Source of the DNA: Acholeplasmataceae bacterium UBA6150
GTDB lineage: Bacteria > Bacillota_I > Bacilli_A > Acholeplasmatales > UBA5453
Reading direction: 5' to 3'
DNA: 64,000 nucleotides
NCBI GenBank assembly: GCA_002423145.1
Contig: DIUU01000005.1
Location: forward strand, 62,001-126,000
Shown here: in pieces, positions 8,573-16,847 of the stretch
How the letters are laid out: each line of letters opens with the position of its first letter
How positions within the stretch are numbered: position 1 is the stretch's first letter
Notes under the pieces: model-generated
Seen by the model: the letters and a program-made list of their open reading frames with translations, nothing else
What the model was told of the DNA's origin: nothing
Databases searched by the model: none
Program-made: the position numbers and the translations under genes

Positions 8573-9417
8573 TAAGCTTGTTTTACAAATGAATTGTTGT
8601 CTGGATCGGTGTACACACGTTTACCGCGATTGAGTTGATTAATCGATGCCAGTTCTTCAATGGTTAAGAATAAATCTTGTGATTCTAAATTTTCTTTTAA
8701 GCGTTTAGGGGTTACCGATTTTGGAATCATTAGGATACCTCTTTGTATGCCCCAAGCAATGATGACTTGTGCGATGGTCTTTTGATATCTATCAGCAATG
8801 CCTTTCAATACTTTAAAATACGGCCCTTCTTCTAAAAATACTTCACCTTTCATAAAAGGCCCATACGAAATGAGTGCGATATTTTTCTCATTTAGATAGA
8901 TTTGGGTTGGTAACTGGTATAACCCTGGATGCAACTCTATTTGATTGGCCATCGGAACAATACGGGCTGTTTTCAATAAGGCATCCATATGGTGGATTTT
9001 AAAATTAGACACCCCAATGGCTCTGGTGAGTTTTTTTTCATACACTTCTTCCATACCACGCCAGGTACTTTGATTTAAAGCTGTGGATGGACTTGGCCAG
9101 TGGATTAGATATAAATCGACATAATCTAGTCCCAATTTTTCCAGTGAGATCATCAATTCTTTTTTTGCCTCTTCATACCCTAAATTAATTGGAGATAGTT
9201 TTGTTGTTACAAAAATGTCTTCGCGTGGGACCAATGAGTCCTTTATAGCTTTGCCTACTGAGGCTTCATTACCATAAATTTGCGCTGTATCAATGTGACG
9301 ATACCCTAATTTTAATGCTTCAAGAACCGTGTCATAAGCTTCGCCTTCTGTCACTTTGAAAGTCCCCAATCCGAGCATTGGCATTTTCACGCCATTAGAT
9401 AATGTTTTGTATTGCAT
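8572..9417 (-). CDS. Aldo/keto reductase
   Basis: A 281-residue NAD(P)H-dependent carbonyl reductase of the AKR superfamily with a TIM-barrel fold. The catalytic tetrad is visible: Asp and Tyr in DTAQIYGNE (about residues 43-51), Lys in VTTKLSP (about 76) and His in LIHWPSP (about 107). The cofactor segment IPKSVTPKRLKEN near residue 233 is typical. It is closest in style to the YvgN/YtbE group that reduces methylglyoxal and other aldehydes, but the substrate cannot be told from sequence. It appears to form its own transcription unit with a terminator at its stop codon. Confidence 0.9.
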   Translation of the reverse strand: MQYKTLSNGVKMPMLGLGTFKVTEGEAYDTVLEALKLGYRHIDTAQIYGNEASVGKAIKDSLVPREDIFVTTKLSPINLGYEEAKKELMISLEKLGLDYVDLYLIHWPSPSTALNQSTWRGMEEVYEKKLTRAIGVSNFKIHHMDALLKTARIVPMANQIELHPGLYQLPTQIYLNEKNIALISYGPFMKGEVFLEEGPYFKVLKGIADRYQKTIAQVIIAWGIQRGILMIPKSVTPKRLKENLESQDLFLTIEELASINQLNRGKRVYTDPDNNSFVKQA

Positions 9418-9438
9418 AAAAACCCTCCTCTTTCTTGA

Positions 9439-10503
9439 TTATAATAGTGGATTTTGAAGTTTTGCTATTTTTTCGTTGGTTAAGTCATGAAGTAATGCAC
9501 GCACCATGAGTCTTGCTGATTCATGGTCTGCTAGATCAAACATGGCTACAGTAGAATGGATATAACGTGCAGGTAAACCAATCGTAGTTGCGATGATACC
9601 GTCATTCGAATCAAGTGCTCTTGCAGCATCGGTTCCACCTTTGGCGATGTATACCTGATGCTTAATGGACTTGGATTGTGCCAAATCTTTGAAATAATTA
9701 AATAGGCGAGGTGCCATAATGTTTCTTGGATCAAATAAGCGAATCAAGAAACCTTCACCCATTTTGCCTGACGCTTTGGGATCCGCTAAATCGTTGAGTG
9801 GTGAGGCATCGAGTGCTAGGAAAAAATCAGGTTTAAATCTAAACACGGACGTACCTGCACCCCTGAGTCCAACTTCTTCTTGAACGGTTGCACCAACGAC
9901 TAAATGAAATGGTAATTCAATGTTGTTGAAATCACGAACAACTTCTAAAGCCATGCCACAACCCCATCGGTTGTCGACGGCTTTAGACATCACCTTAGTT
10001 TGGTCATAATTGAGTGAAAAATCGTTTTTAGGTAATACCATGTCCCCCACAGCAACCCCAGCATTCAATACATCGTCTTTGCTCTTCGCTCCAATATCAA
10101 AAATTAAATCTGGAAAATCCGCTGCTTGGTTTTTCGATAGGTGTGGTGGTACAGAACCGATGATGCCTGCAACTAAACCATTCTTGGTTTCAGCATATAA
10201 CTTTTGGGAGATAAAAACTTCTGCAACTAACCCACCAATGGGGATGACTTTGATGGCACCATTAGGTAAAATATCTGAAATCATCAAACCAACTTCATCC
10301 ATATGACCTGCAATCATGACGGTTTTAGCTTGGGTATTTTTGGACTTTTTAACTGCAAAAATGGAACCTAAATTATCCACTTCAATCTCAAAGTTCTTAT
10401 AAAGACGCATTTCTTCTAAGATGATTTTAAACACGTTATGCTCATAAGCTGAAATCCCAAAAGCATTCATCAATTTTTCATAAATCGGATAAATTCTGTT
10501 CAT
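9439..10503 (-). CDS. M42 family metallo-aminopeptidase
   Basis: A 354-residue cytoplasmic peptidase of the M42 (FrvX/YsdC/glutamyl aminopeptidase) family, which trims N-terminal residues from peptides. The two-metal ligands are visible: His in AGHMDEVGLM (about 67), Asp in VDNRWGCG (about 177), Glu in VQEEVGLRGAG (about 208), Asp in ALDASPLND (about 231) and His in ARYIHSTVAMFD (about 317). Its ATG overlaps the trmB stop in an ATGA junction, so the genes are translationally coupled. GGTDAARA near 290 is a further family signature. Confidence 0.9.
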   Translation of the reverse strand: MNRIYPIYEKLMNAFGISAYEHNVFKIILEEMRLYKNFEIEVDNLGSIFAVKKSKNTQAKTVMIAGHMDEVGLMISDILPNGAIKVIPIGGLVAEVFISQKLYAETKNGLVAGIIGSVPPHLSKNQAADFPDLIFDIGAKSKDDVLNAGVAVGDMVLPKNDFSLNYDQTKVMSKAVDNRWGCGMALEVVRDFNNIELPFHLVVGATVQEEVGLRGAGTSVFRFKPDFFLALDASPLNDLADPKASGKMGEGFLIRLFDPRNIMAPRLFNYFKDLAQSKSIKHQVYIAKGGTDAARALDSNDGIIATTIGLPARYIHSTVAMFDLADHESARLMVRALLHDLTNEKIAKLQNPLL

Positions 10504-11096
10504 TTTAACTTGGCCTTAAACCCATAAATAGGGCTTTCCTTTCGCTTTTTTTCTTCATATTCTGATACGGCTTCGCGTTCTTCGCATTGGGTATTTGCCC
10601 AGAATACTTCGAAACCTGAGGATAGCAAATATTCAAGTGAATCCAGATATAGAGGTTCAAAATCTGATCTAAATTCAAGTTCTCCACCCGTAATTAAGAT
10701 GGTTTCATACATTTTTAGATACGTCTCAAAGGTCAATCTTCGTTTATGGTGACGTTTTTTCGGCCATGGATCAGAAAAATTTAAATAAATCTTAGAGACC
10801 GTTTTTGGTTCGAAATAGGATAATAGTGCATTCGCATCGTCTTGAACAATGGTTAAATTCGGCAACATCAACTCGGTTTGTTTTTCAAGAATTCGATAAC
10901 AAACATTGATGTCTTTTTCAAAAGCCACGTAATGATACTCTGGGTTAAATTTAGCCAACTCTGTGATGAATTTGCCTTTCCCACTACCCACTTCAAGGAT
11001 GATTGGTAAATCTGCTTTAATAAATTGTGGACTTGTCATGATTAAATTCGATTCATGGATGGCTTCATAAGCCTGTTTTACACGTTTAGTTCTCAC
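10500..11096 (-). CDS. trmB: tRNA (guanine-N7-)-methyltransferase
   Basis: TrmB makes m7G46 in the variable loop of tRNAs using S-adenosylmethionine. The 198-residue protein has the SAM-binding motif EVGSGKGKFITELA (about 36) and the family signature NFSDPWPKKRHHKRRLT (about 124). Its stop TGA overlaps the next ATG as ATGA, and the protein has normal length, which supports TGA as a stop codon in this organism. Its start overlaps the end of the DUF368 gene by 11 bp. Confidence 0.95.
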   Translation of the reverse strand: MRTKRVKQAYEAIHESNLIMTSPQFIKADLPIILEVGSGKGKFITELAKFNPEYHYVAFEKDINVCYRILEKQTELMLPNLTIVQDDANALLSYFEPKTVSKIYLNFSDPWPKKRHHKRRLTFETYLKMYETILITGGELEFRSDFEPLYLDSLEYLLSSGFEVFWANTQCEEREAVSEYEEKKRKESPIYGFKAKLK

Positions 11097-11943
11097 TGTT
11101 TTTAATTATCGCATACGAAGCATATGCGGCTCCTAATCCTAATATGATACCGAAAGTGATTTCCATCAAGCCAAATGAAGTCAACGGTTTATTTTGGTTT
11201 AATATCGTTAAAATAGAGATGGGACTCGAAATCAATAATCCAAGCACAGCGGCGTAGAATAAAGATTCATAGCGATCAATGACGATAGAAATCATCTTTG
11301 AAAATATGATTAATCCAATCAAAGCTCCCAATAAAAATAGTACAATGGCAGGTAATACCGAACTCAAGGATACCATATCCAAGCCAAACACGCTTTCGAT
11401 CGCTGTTTTGACTAAACCGACGACATGAACATAATAGCCCAATAACAACAATACCAAAGACCCGCTAATGCCTGGTGCAATCATGGTACCTGCTGCTATC
11501 GCACCAACTAAAAATATCATAACATAATATATCCAACCCGAATGAACACCTAAATTCGAATTTAGGATAGGCAATATAACCATGATTGAAAATGCGATGA
11601 AAAACACAATAGTATGCTTCAAATCCCTGGTCTTAATTTTTTGATAAATCGACTGGATGCCACCAACAATCAATCCAATGAAAATCAGTGTTGTTAACAA
11701 TGGTACTTTCTGATATCCAAAATCAATGACAAAAACCCCAAATACAATCCCAACAACCAAACCAATCAAGATTGGATAGAGTGTTTTGATGGTTTGAATT
11801 GGGGCTTTTAATAACTTTAATATGCCTTTAATCAATACGTCATAGATGCCAAAAATAACGGCCATAGTCCCGCCACTGACACCTGGAATGATATTGGCTA
11901 GTCCGATGAAGAACCCACCAATAACAGTTTTAAACCTAGACAT
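11086..11943 (-). CDS. DUF368 membrane protein, probable undecaprenyl-phosphate translocase (PopT-like)
   Basis: A 285-residue protein with about eight to nine membrane helices. The paired DUF368 signatures are present: IIPGVSGGTMAVIFGIYD near the N-terminus and IAPGISGSLVLLLLGYY near the middle, as in an inverted duplication. DUF368 proteins (PopT) have been shown in other bacteria to return undecaprenyl phosphate across the membrane. The uppP gene, acting one step earlier in the same lipid-carrier cycle, lies about 0.7 kb away. The start overlaps the ptsH stop by 8 bp. Family assignment is firm; substrate is by family analogy. Confidence 0.85.
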   Translation of the reverse strand: MSRFKTVIGGFFIGLANIIPGVSGGTMAVIFGIYDVLIKGILKLLKAPIQTIKTLYPILIGLVVGIVFGVFVIDFGYQKVPLLTTLIFIGLIVGGIQSIYQKIKTRDLKHTIVFFIAFSIMVILPILNSNLGVHSGWIYYVMIFLVGAIAAGTMIAPGISGSLVLLLLGYYVHVVGLVKTAIESVFGLDMVSLSSVLPAIVLFLLGALIGLIIFSKMISIVIDRYESLFYAAVLGLLISSPISILTILNQNKPLTSFGLMEITFGIILGLGAAYASYAIIKNSEN

Positions 11944-12211
11944 TGAGTGGCAACCCTAAATTGTCTCTAATGAGCAATTCGGTGATGGATTCCATGGCTA
12001 GTTCTGCGTCTTCACCTTCAACTCGAATGGTAAATTCTGCGTGACGATATATGCCTAAGGACATGACGCCCATAATCGACTTCATATCGACTGCTTTTTG
12101 GTTAGCGATGAGCCATACTTCTGACTTGAAACGGTTTGCCAGTGTGACTAAATTGGTTGCAGGTCTGGCATGAATGCCGTTTTCTGCGATGACTTTGAAT
12201 GATCTTTCCAT
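11936..12211 (-). CDS. ptsH: Phosphocarrier protein HPr
   Basis: A 91-residue HPr-fold protein. The active-site region reads ENGIHARPATN with the phosphorylatable His14 and following Arg16. The regulatory serine is conserved as Ser45 in VDMKSIMGVMSLG, equivalent to Ser46 of Bacillus HPr, which would allow HPr kinase/CcpA signalling. That fits the cre-like sites found at 8395 and near 53440. It overlaps the DUF368 gene by 8 bp and follows the EIIB-like membrane gene by 4 bp, not a ptsI gene, so it is separated from the usual PTS operon. Confidence 0.9.
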   Translation of the reverse strand: MERSFKVIAENGIHARPATNLVTLANRFKSEVWLIANQKAVDMKSIMGVMSLGIYRHAEFTIRVEGEDAELAMESITELLIRDNLGLPLNV

Positions 12212-12215
12212 CGAT

Positions 12216-12578
12216 TTATGCTCCTTTTTCTAATTGTTTTTTAATTTGTTTTGGTTCGTAATCAAAGGTCATTGTGATGTCTTTCCCTTTAACAAAAACC
12301 CCTGTGTTCGATAGTGTTTTAAGTAAATCAAAATTCACTTGTTTAATGTTTGAAACCTTAAATTTAACGCGTTCATGTTCCACAAGAACTTGTAAAAGAT
12401 TGTCAAACCCAAGGGCGTTTTTAAGATTTAAAATGAAACTAGGGTCAATCATTTTACGATCAAATGGTTTCTTCTTTTGACTTCTAATATAGGCATTTAG
12501 ACTAATTAACACCACAAGCGATGCCAATGCAATGACAGCAATGATGGTGAAGGTGTCTAATTGATAAGTGGTTAACAT
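12216..12578 (-). CDS. Small membrane-anchored protein with a degenerate PTS EIIB-like domain
   Basis: A 120-residue protein with one N-terminal membrane helix (about residues 10-30), a basic stretch (RSQKKKPF) and a soluble domain of about 70 residues. The pattern NLKNALGFDNLLQVLVEHERVKFKV...LKTLSNTGVFVKG resembles the EIIB domain of glucose-type PTS permeases, including the gap before the final strand. The position of the phosphorylated Cys (C-x-TRL in active EIIB) is occupied by Val-Glu-His-Glu, so phosphotransfer is unlikely. It sits 4 bp upstream of ptsH. The fold assignment is from pattern recognition only. Confidence 0.6.
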   Translation of the reverse strand: MLTTYQLDTFTIIAVIALASLVVLISLNAYIRSQKKKPFDRKMIDPSFILNLKNALGFDNLLQVLVEHERVKFKVSNIKQVNFDLLKTLSNTGVFVKGKDITMTFDYEPKQIKKQLEKGA

Positions 12579-12684
12579 GTGAACACCCCTTCATTATGAT
12601 TATACGTGGTCAGACTTATTTTTACAAGCAATTATCCGTTTTGTGTGGTATATTTAATATAGATGTTTTTTTGAGGAGATTACT

Positions 12685-13497
12685 ATGTTTATCGATTGGA
12701 TTAAGTATATATTACTCGGCATCATCCAAGGGATCACCGAAATATTACCCATTTCGTCTTCAGGCCACTTGGTTCTATTTCAGTATATTTTCAATTTAAA
12801 TCAACCCGGATTGGCCTTTGAAATGTTTACGAACATGGCTTCTCTCATTGCGATGATTCTACTTTTTTACAAAGATATATTCCACCTAATCAAACAAACC
12901 TTCAGATTCCTATTTAATAAAGATCTACTGGCGAAATCAGATTTTTTATATGTTGTAAAACTCATAATCGCGGTCATCCCGATTGGTATATTTGGATTCA
13001 TTCTGAAAGATTGGGTAGGTTCGATCAAAAGTCTATGGTTTGTTGGACTAGCCTTGATGTTGACTGGTACATTACTATTGATAATCTATCGTTTGAGAAA
13101 TCAATCTGAAACCCACGATGAAGTGACATTTAAAGATGCGCTTTTCATCGGTTTAACTCAAACCATCGCGATTTTTCCTGGGGTATCACGTAGTGGTTCT
13201 ACCATCATTGGTGGATTATCTCAAAAACTATCCTTGAAATCGCTATTGAAGTTTTCATTTTTATGTTACATCATCGTTTCGATTCCTGCATCGTTTTTGT
13301 CGATTATCGATTTAGCCGAACAGTCAGAATCGATTGATATCATCGGTTATTTATTGGCGTTTGGTGCGACATTGATTACCACCTATGTTGTAGCCTACTT
13401 CGTTATGAAACGCCTTCAAATCAAACACTTATTGTATTTTGGCATTTATTGTTTATCCGTTGGATTCATTGCTTTTATAACCTACTTCATCCTATAA
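12685..13497 (+). CDS. uppP: Undecaprenyl-diphosphatase
   Basis: UppP (BacA) dephosphorylates undecaprenyl pyrophosphate to the lipid carrier undecaprenyl phosphate. The 270-residue polytopic protein has both catalytic signatures: GITEILPISSSGHLVLF (about residue 16, with the active-site Glu and Ser-rich loop) and FPGVSRSGSTIIGG (about 164, with the catalytic Arg). The start ATG has GAGGAG upstream. In a wall-less Mollicute it would serve polyprenol-linked glycan or polysaccharide assembly instead of peptidoglycan. It is transcribed divergently from the EIIB-like/ptsH/DUF368 group. Confidence 0.95.
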   Translation: MFIDWIKYILLGIIQGITEILPISSSGHLVLFQYIFNLNQPGLAFEMFTNMASLIAMILLFYKDIFHLIKQTFRFLFNKDLLAKSDFLYVVKLIIAVIPIGIFGFILKDWVGSIKSLWFVGLALMLTGTLLLIIYRLRNQSETHDEVTFKDALFIGLTQTIAIFPGVSRSGSTIIGGLSQKLSLKSLLKFSFLCYIIVSIPASFLSIIDLAEQSESIDIIGYLLAFGATLITTYVVAYFVMKRLQIKHLLYFGIYCLSVGFIAFITYFIL

Positions 13498-13501
13498 ATT
13501 A

Positions 13502-13546
13502 GAAATCCATGCGAAAGTCAAATGACCTCTGCATGGATTTTTTTAC
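13502..13546. terminator. Bidirectional terminator between uppP and queA
   Basis: AAATCCATGC pairs with GCATGGATTT across a loop of about 18 nt. T-runs follow on the plus strand, and a shorter one on the minus strand. It serves the convergent uppP and queA genes; the queA stop lies at its edge. Confidence 0.7.
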
Positions 13547-14559
13547 TTGATAAACATGGCATCCCCAAATGAGAAAAATCGGTAATTCAGATTTACAGCC
13601 TCATTATAAGCTTTTAGTATGGTTTCACGGTCAGCTAAGGCTGAAACGAGCATAATCAAGGTGGATTTAGGTAAGTGGAAATTGGTAATCAATGCGCCAA
13701 TCGTTTTGAATTGATACCCTGGATAGATAAAGATACTGGTTCGATAAATACCTGGATGGAATTGATTGGAATAATTGCTTTCTAGGGTTCTAACGGTGGT
13801 GGTCCCCACAGCAACCACACGCTTTTTTAAGCGCATCGCTTCATTTAAGCGTTGTGCCGCAGTTTCTGTGATTTGGTACACTTCTTCATGCATGTGATGA
13901 TCTTCGATCGTATCGGTTGTGGTGGGTCTAAATGTCCCCAACCCCACATGTAACGTAATTTCAATAATTTCGACACCTTTGGCTTGAATGGCGTTCAGTA
14001 GTGGTTTTGTAAAATGAAGTCCTGCCGTAGGTGCAGCGGCACTGCCAATCTCTTTAGCATAAACCGTTTGATAACGGTCTTTTTCTTCAAGTTTTTCATG
14101 AATATAAGGGGGTAAAGGCATCTCACCCAGTTCATCGAGAACCTCATAAAAGATACCTGAATGTGAAAATAAAAAAGATTTGATGCCCTCTTCTTTTTCT
14201 TTGACACAAGTAGCAATTAGTTTGCCTTCACCAAAAACGATTTTGGTTCCCAATTTCACACGTCTTCCAGGTTTCACCAAGGCGTCCCAAACCGATTCAT
14301 TTTGTTCCAACAATAAGAGTTCAATGATGGCTTGAGTATCGGCTTTTACACCAATCAATCGGGCAGGCATGACTTTGGTATTATTGACGACCAAAACATC
14401 GTGTTCTGACAATTCATCGAGGATGTGACTAAATGTCGTATGATGGAATGCGTTTTGCTTACGATCGACAATAAAAAGGCGTGATTCGTCACGGCTTTTT
14501 AACGGGTGTTGGGCAATTAATTTTTCGGGTAATATAAAGTCAAAATCGGCTGTTCTCAT
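13543..14559 (-). CDS. queA: S-adenosylmethionine:tRNA ribosyltransferase-isomerase
   Basis: QueA transfers the ribose of SAM to preQ1 in tRNA, forming epoxyqueuosine in the wobble position of GUN-anticodon tRNAs. The 338-residue protein has normal length and the signatures DFDFILPEKLIAQHPL at the start, AAPTAGLHFTK near residue 175 and ITNFHLPKSTLIMLVSAL near 292. Its start overlaps the ruvB stop by 4 bp. The ruvA-ruvB-queA order is common in Firmicutes, where tgt usually follows; here uppP is next on the opposite strand and no tgt is in the window. Confidence 0.95.
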   Translation of the reverse strand: MRTADFDFILPEKLIAQHPLKSRDESRLFIVDRKQNAFHHTTFSHILDELSEHDVLVVNNTKVMPARLIGVKADTQAIIELLLLEQNESVWDALVKPGRRVKLGTKIVFGEGKLIATCVKEKEEGIKSFLFSHSGIFYEVLDELGEMPLPPYIHEKLEEKDRYQTVYAKEIGSAAAPTAGLHFTKPLLNAIQAKGVEIIEITLHVGLGTFRPTTTDTIEDHHMHEEVYQITETAAQRLNEAMRLKKRVVAVGTTTVRTLESNYSNQFHPGIYRTSIFIYPGYQFKTIGALITNFHLPKSTLIMLVSALADRETILKAYNEAVNLNYRFFSFGDAMFIK

Positions 14560-15569
14560 TCTTCAAATAATCCTTTTAAGTATTTTTTTCCTAGAGCATC
14601 ATAGCTTTTTTGCATCGCGACACGCCCACGGGCTGTACGCTTAATAAAGCCTTCTTGTAATAGATAGGGTTCATACACATCTTCTACTGTGGTGATTTCT
14701 TCACCAATGGTGGCTGCGATGGATTCAAGACCCACTGGACCCCCAGCAAATTTTTCGATAATGGCAGACAAATATCTTTTATCGGTATGGTCTAAACCAT
14801 TCGAAGAAATGCCTAGTTTTTCTAGAGCATGGTTCGTAATATCCAAGGTGATAATCCCATCCCCAATGATTTCTGCGAAATCCCTCACCCGTCTAAAAAG
14901 TCGATTCGCGATTCGCGGTGTACCACGGGAGCGTTTGGCGAGTTCGAGTACTGCATTTTGCTTAATTTCTGTTTTATATACCGATGAGGTACGGTTAATA
15001 ATCAATCCCAGCTCTTCTTGATTGTAAAAAGATAATCTCATGACCACCCCAAAACGATCTCTTAATGGGGCGGATAAATCGCCAAAACGTGTGGTCGCTC
15101 CAATTAGAGTGAAGGGCGGTAAATCGATCCGAATGGATCTGGATTGTTGGTCTTTTCCAATCACGATATCGATGACATAATCTTCCATCGCAGCATACAA
15201 GACTTCTTCAACCACCCGTGGTAAACGATGAATCTCATCGATGAATAGTACGTCCCCAGGCTCTAATGAAGTCAAAATAGCAGCGAGATCCCCGCTGCGT
15301 TCGATGGCTGGACCTGAGGTCACCTTCATCGTGACATGCATCTCATTGGCAACGATTTGGGCGAGGGTTGTTTTCCCTAAACCTGGTGGACCATAGAATA
15401 AAATATGATCAATCGTTTCTTCACGTTTTAAAGCCGCTTTAATATACACATCGAGCATATCTTTGATGTCTTTTTGACCGATATACTCATTTAATTTTTG
15501 GGGTCTTAATGTTTTGTCTTCATCTTCTCGCATGGCGAGTGATGAGATGATTCTTTCATCATTGGTCAT
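14556..15569 (-). CDS. ruvB: Holliday junction branch-migration helicase subunit RuvB
   Basis: RuvB is the AAA+ motor of the RuvAB complex that moves Holliday junctions during recombinational repair. The 337-residue protein has Walker A FYGPPGLGKTTLAQ (about 58), Walker B LFIDEIHRL (about 110), sensor 1 LIGATTRFGDL and the arginine-finger region LRDRFG, then the winged-helix domain with KRTARGRVAM near the C-terminus. It overlaps queA by 4 bp and follows ruvA by 7 bp. RuvC is not present; Firmicutes usually use RecU. Confidence 0.96.
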   Translation of the reverse strand: MTNDERIISSLAMREDEDKTLRPQKLNEYIGQKDIKDMLDVYIKAALKREETIDHILFYGPPGLGKTTLAQIVANEMHVTMKVTSGPAIERSGDLAAILTSLEPGDVLFIDEIHRLPRVVEEVLYAAMEDYVIDIVIGKDQQSRSIRIDLPPFTLIGATTRFGDLSAPLRDRFGVVMRLSFYNQEELGLIINRTSSVYKTEIKQNAVLELAKRSRGTPRIANRLFRRVRDFAEIIGDGIITLDITNHALEKLGISSNGLDHTDKRYLSAIIEKFAGGPVGLESIAATIGEEITTVEDVYEPYLLQEGFIKRTARGRVAMQKSYDALGKKYLKGLFEE

Positions 15570-15576
15570 ATTTTAC

Positions 15577-16131
15577 CTACTTCATCATCAGCTGTAATGC
15601 TTGTTTAATTCTTTTTTCAATCGGTAAAGCAGGATCTAATTTGGATAATATTTTTCTGAGTTCAGATGCCGAATAACCCAATGCCATCAAAGCTTCTTGA
15701 ACTTCATCTTTTTGATTCGATGTCACATCCATCGCTTTCTTATCGAGTTTGCCTTTGAGATCCAATATGATCTGTTGAGCACTCTTCGGTCCGATACCTG
15801 GAAATTTGGTTAAAAACTTGACGTCTTGATTTTCTATGGCGTACTCGATTTGGTCTGGTTTCCCCGAGGCGAGAATCGAGAGTGCACTCTTCGGTCCAAT
15901 CCCTGATACACTGATTAAATCTTCGAAAAGATTTCTGGATTCTTTGGTATCAAAACCATACAAGGTATCTTGGTCTTCTCTCACATGGTGATGAATATAC
16001 ATTTTCACGTTTTCACCTAATTTATAAATATAGGGATTAGGAGTTACGATTAAATATCCAATGCCTTGATTGTCTAATACCACGTTGGTTGGTTGAATTT
16101 CTGAAATCACACCTAATATATATGCATACAT
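15577..16131 (-). CDS. ruvA: Holliday junction DNA-binding protein RuvA
   Basis: RuvA binds the four-way junction and loads RuvB. The protein has an N-terminal OB-fold, two helix-hairpin-helix motifs (GIGPKSALSIL and GIGPKSAQQIILDLKGKL) and the C-terminal RuvB-binding domain (EALMALGYSASELRKIL). I place the start at the ATG at 16131, giving 184 residues: GAGGTG lies 6 nt upstream. An in-frame GTG at 16140 falls inside that Shine-Dalgarno sequence and is unlikely to be used. It forms an operon with ruvB and queA. Confidence 0.95.
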   Translation of the reverse strand: MYAYILGVISEIQPTNVVLDNQGIGYLIVTPNPYIYKLGENVKMYIHHHVREDQDTLYGFDTKESRNLFEDLISVSGIGPKSALSILASGKPDQIEYAIENQDVKFLTKFPGIGPKSAQQIILDLKGKLDKKAMDVTSNQKDEVQEALMALGYSASELRKILSKLDPALPIEKRIKQALQLMMK

Positions 16132-16173
16132 ATAAATCACCTCAATAACAAAACTATTATAACATGTTTTATC

Positions 16174-16767
16174 TTACAAAACGGATTTTTCAAGTACAAC
16201 TCTGGATATAAAATCGGTATATATCATCCGCATTCCGTATCGCTTACACATGTATTCGAATGTCTCTAAACAAAAGAACGACACATGTGTAACATCTCGA
16301 ACATACCACCACGATGATATGTTTTCAAAATTTGGATAAAATAGGGTTTGGATGAGCAACCTTCCCTGTGGCTCTAATAAATGAATGAGACGCTCTATCT
16401 CAGTCCAAGGTGATTCAAAGTGTTCAACGGTCTCGATGAGAATGATGGTATCAAATGTTTGATTAAATATGGTCTCATTCTTGTGATAATATAAGTCATA
16501 AAGTTGTAGGTTTGGGATGAATTTTGATTGCATCGCACCTTCACCACAACCATAGTCAAGCACATTACCTTGCTTTATATATATACCAATAAATTCATCA
16601 AAAATACGTTTATGATAATTAAAATAATTCAAATCTTCAGCGCTATTTTTATGGGTGTCATAACGTGCTTTCGCATCGTTTGAAGAAACCCAAATGGATG
16701 GATCTTTTGTTACCAATTTGGTATCAAAATCCAGGTGAAATTGTATTTTGGTCGCTTTTTTTGACAT
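16174..16767 (-). CDS. Class I SAM-dependent methyltransferase (UbiG-like)
   Basis: A roughly 197-residue methyltransferase of unknown substrate. Motif I is VLDYGCGEGAMQSKF (about 80), followed by the post-I loop, motif IV TIILIETVEHFESPW and GRLLIQTLF. This resembles the Methyltransf_11/23 families that act on small molecules or lipids. Of two close ATGs, 16767 has better spacing (8 nt) from AAAGGAA than 16773. The N-terminal 60 residues are specific to this protein. It is transcribed from a compact promoter divergent from the large coiled-coil gene. Confidence 0.75.
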   Translation of the reverse strand: MSKKATKIQFHLDFDTKLVTKDPSIWVSSNDAKARYDTHKNSAEDLNYFNYHKRIFDEFIGIYIKQGNVLDYGCGEGAMQSKFIPNLQLYDLYYHKNETIFNQTFDTIILIETVEHFESPWTEIERLIHLLEPQGRLLIQTLFYPNFENISSWWYVRDVTHVSFFCLETFEYMCKRYGMRMIYTDFISRVVLEKSVL

Positions 16768-16789
16768 ATCCATATTCCTTTACAGTTTG

Positions 16790-16823
16790 ATTATACCAAA
16801 TGACGGCTTTATTATGGTATAAT
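16790..16823. promoter_or_regulatory. Back-to-back extended -10 promoters
   Basis: TGGTATAAT occurs on the plus strand (TATAAT at 16818-16823), driving the coiled-coil gene, and again on the minus strand (TATAAT at 16795-16790), driving the methyltransferase gene. The two -10 elements are about 22 bp apart and face away from each other, so the polymerases would compete. Neither has a clear -35 box; both have the TG extension that can replace it. Confidence 0.6.
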
Positions 16824-16847
16824 AAACGAGAATTAGAGGTGGTTTAT

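Noticed and set aside
12599..12660. Promoter of uppP with TTTACA and TATATT
   Set aside because: Spacing between the best -35 and -10 candidates is far from 17 bp; I could not settle on a pair.
16800..16847. ATG at 16800 as start of the large coiled-coil gene
   Set aside because: The promoter -10 box (16818-16823) lies downstream of this ATG, and it has no ribosome site; TTG at 16848 has AGAGGTGG at good spacing.
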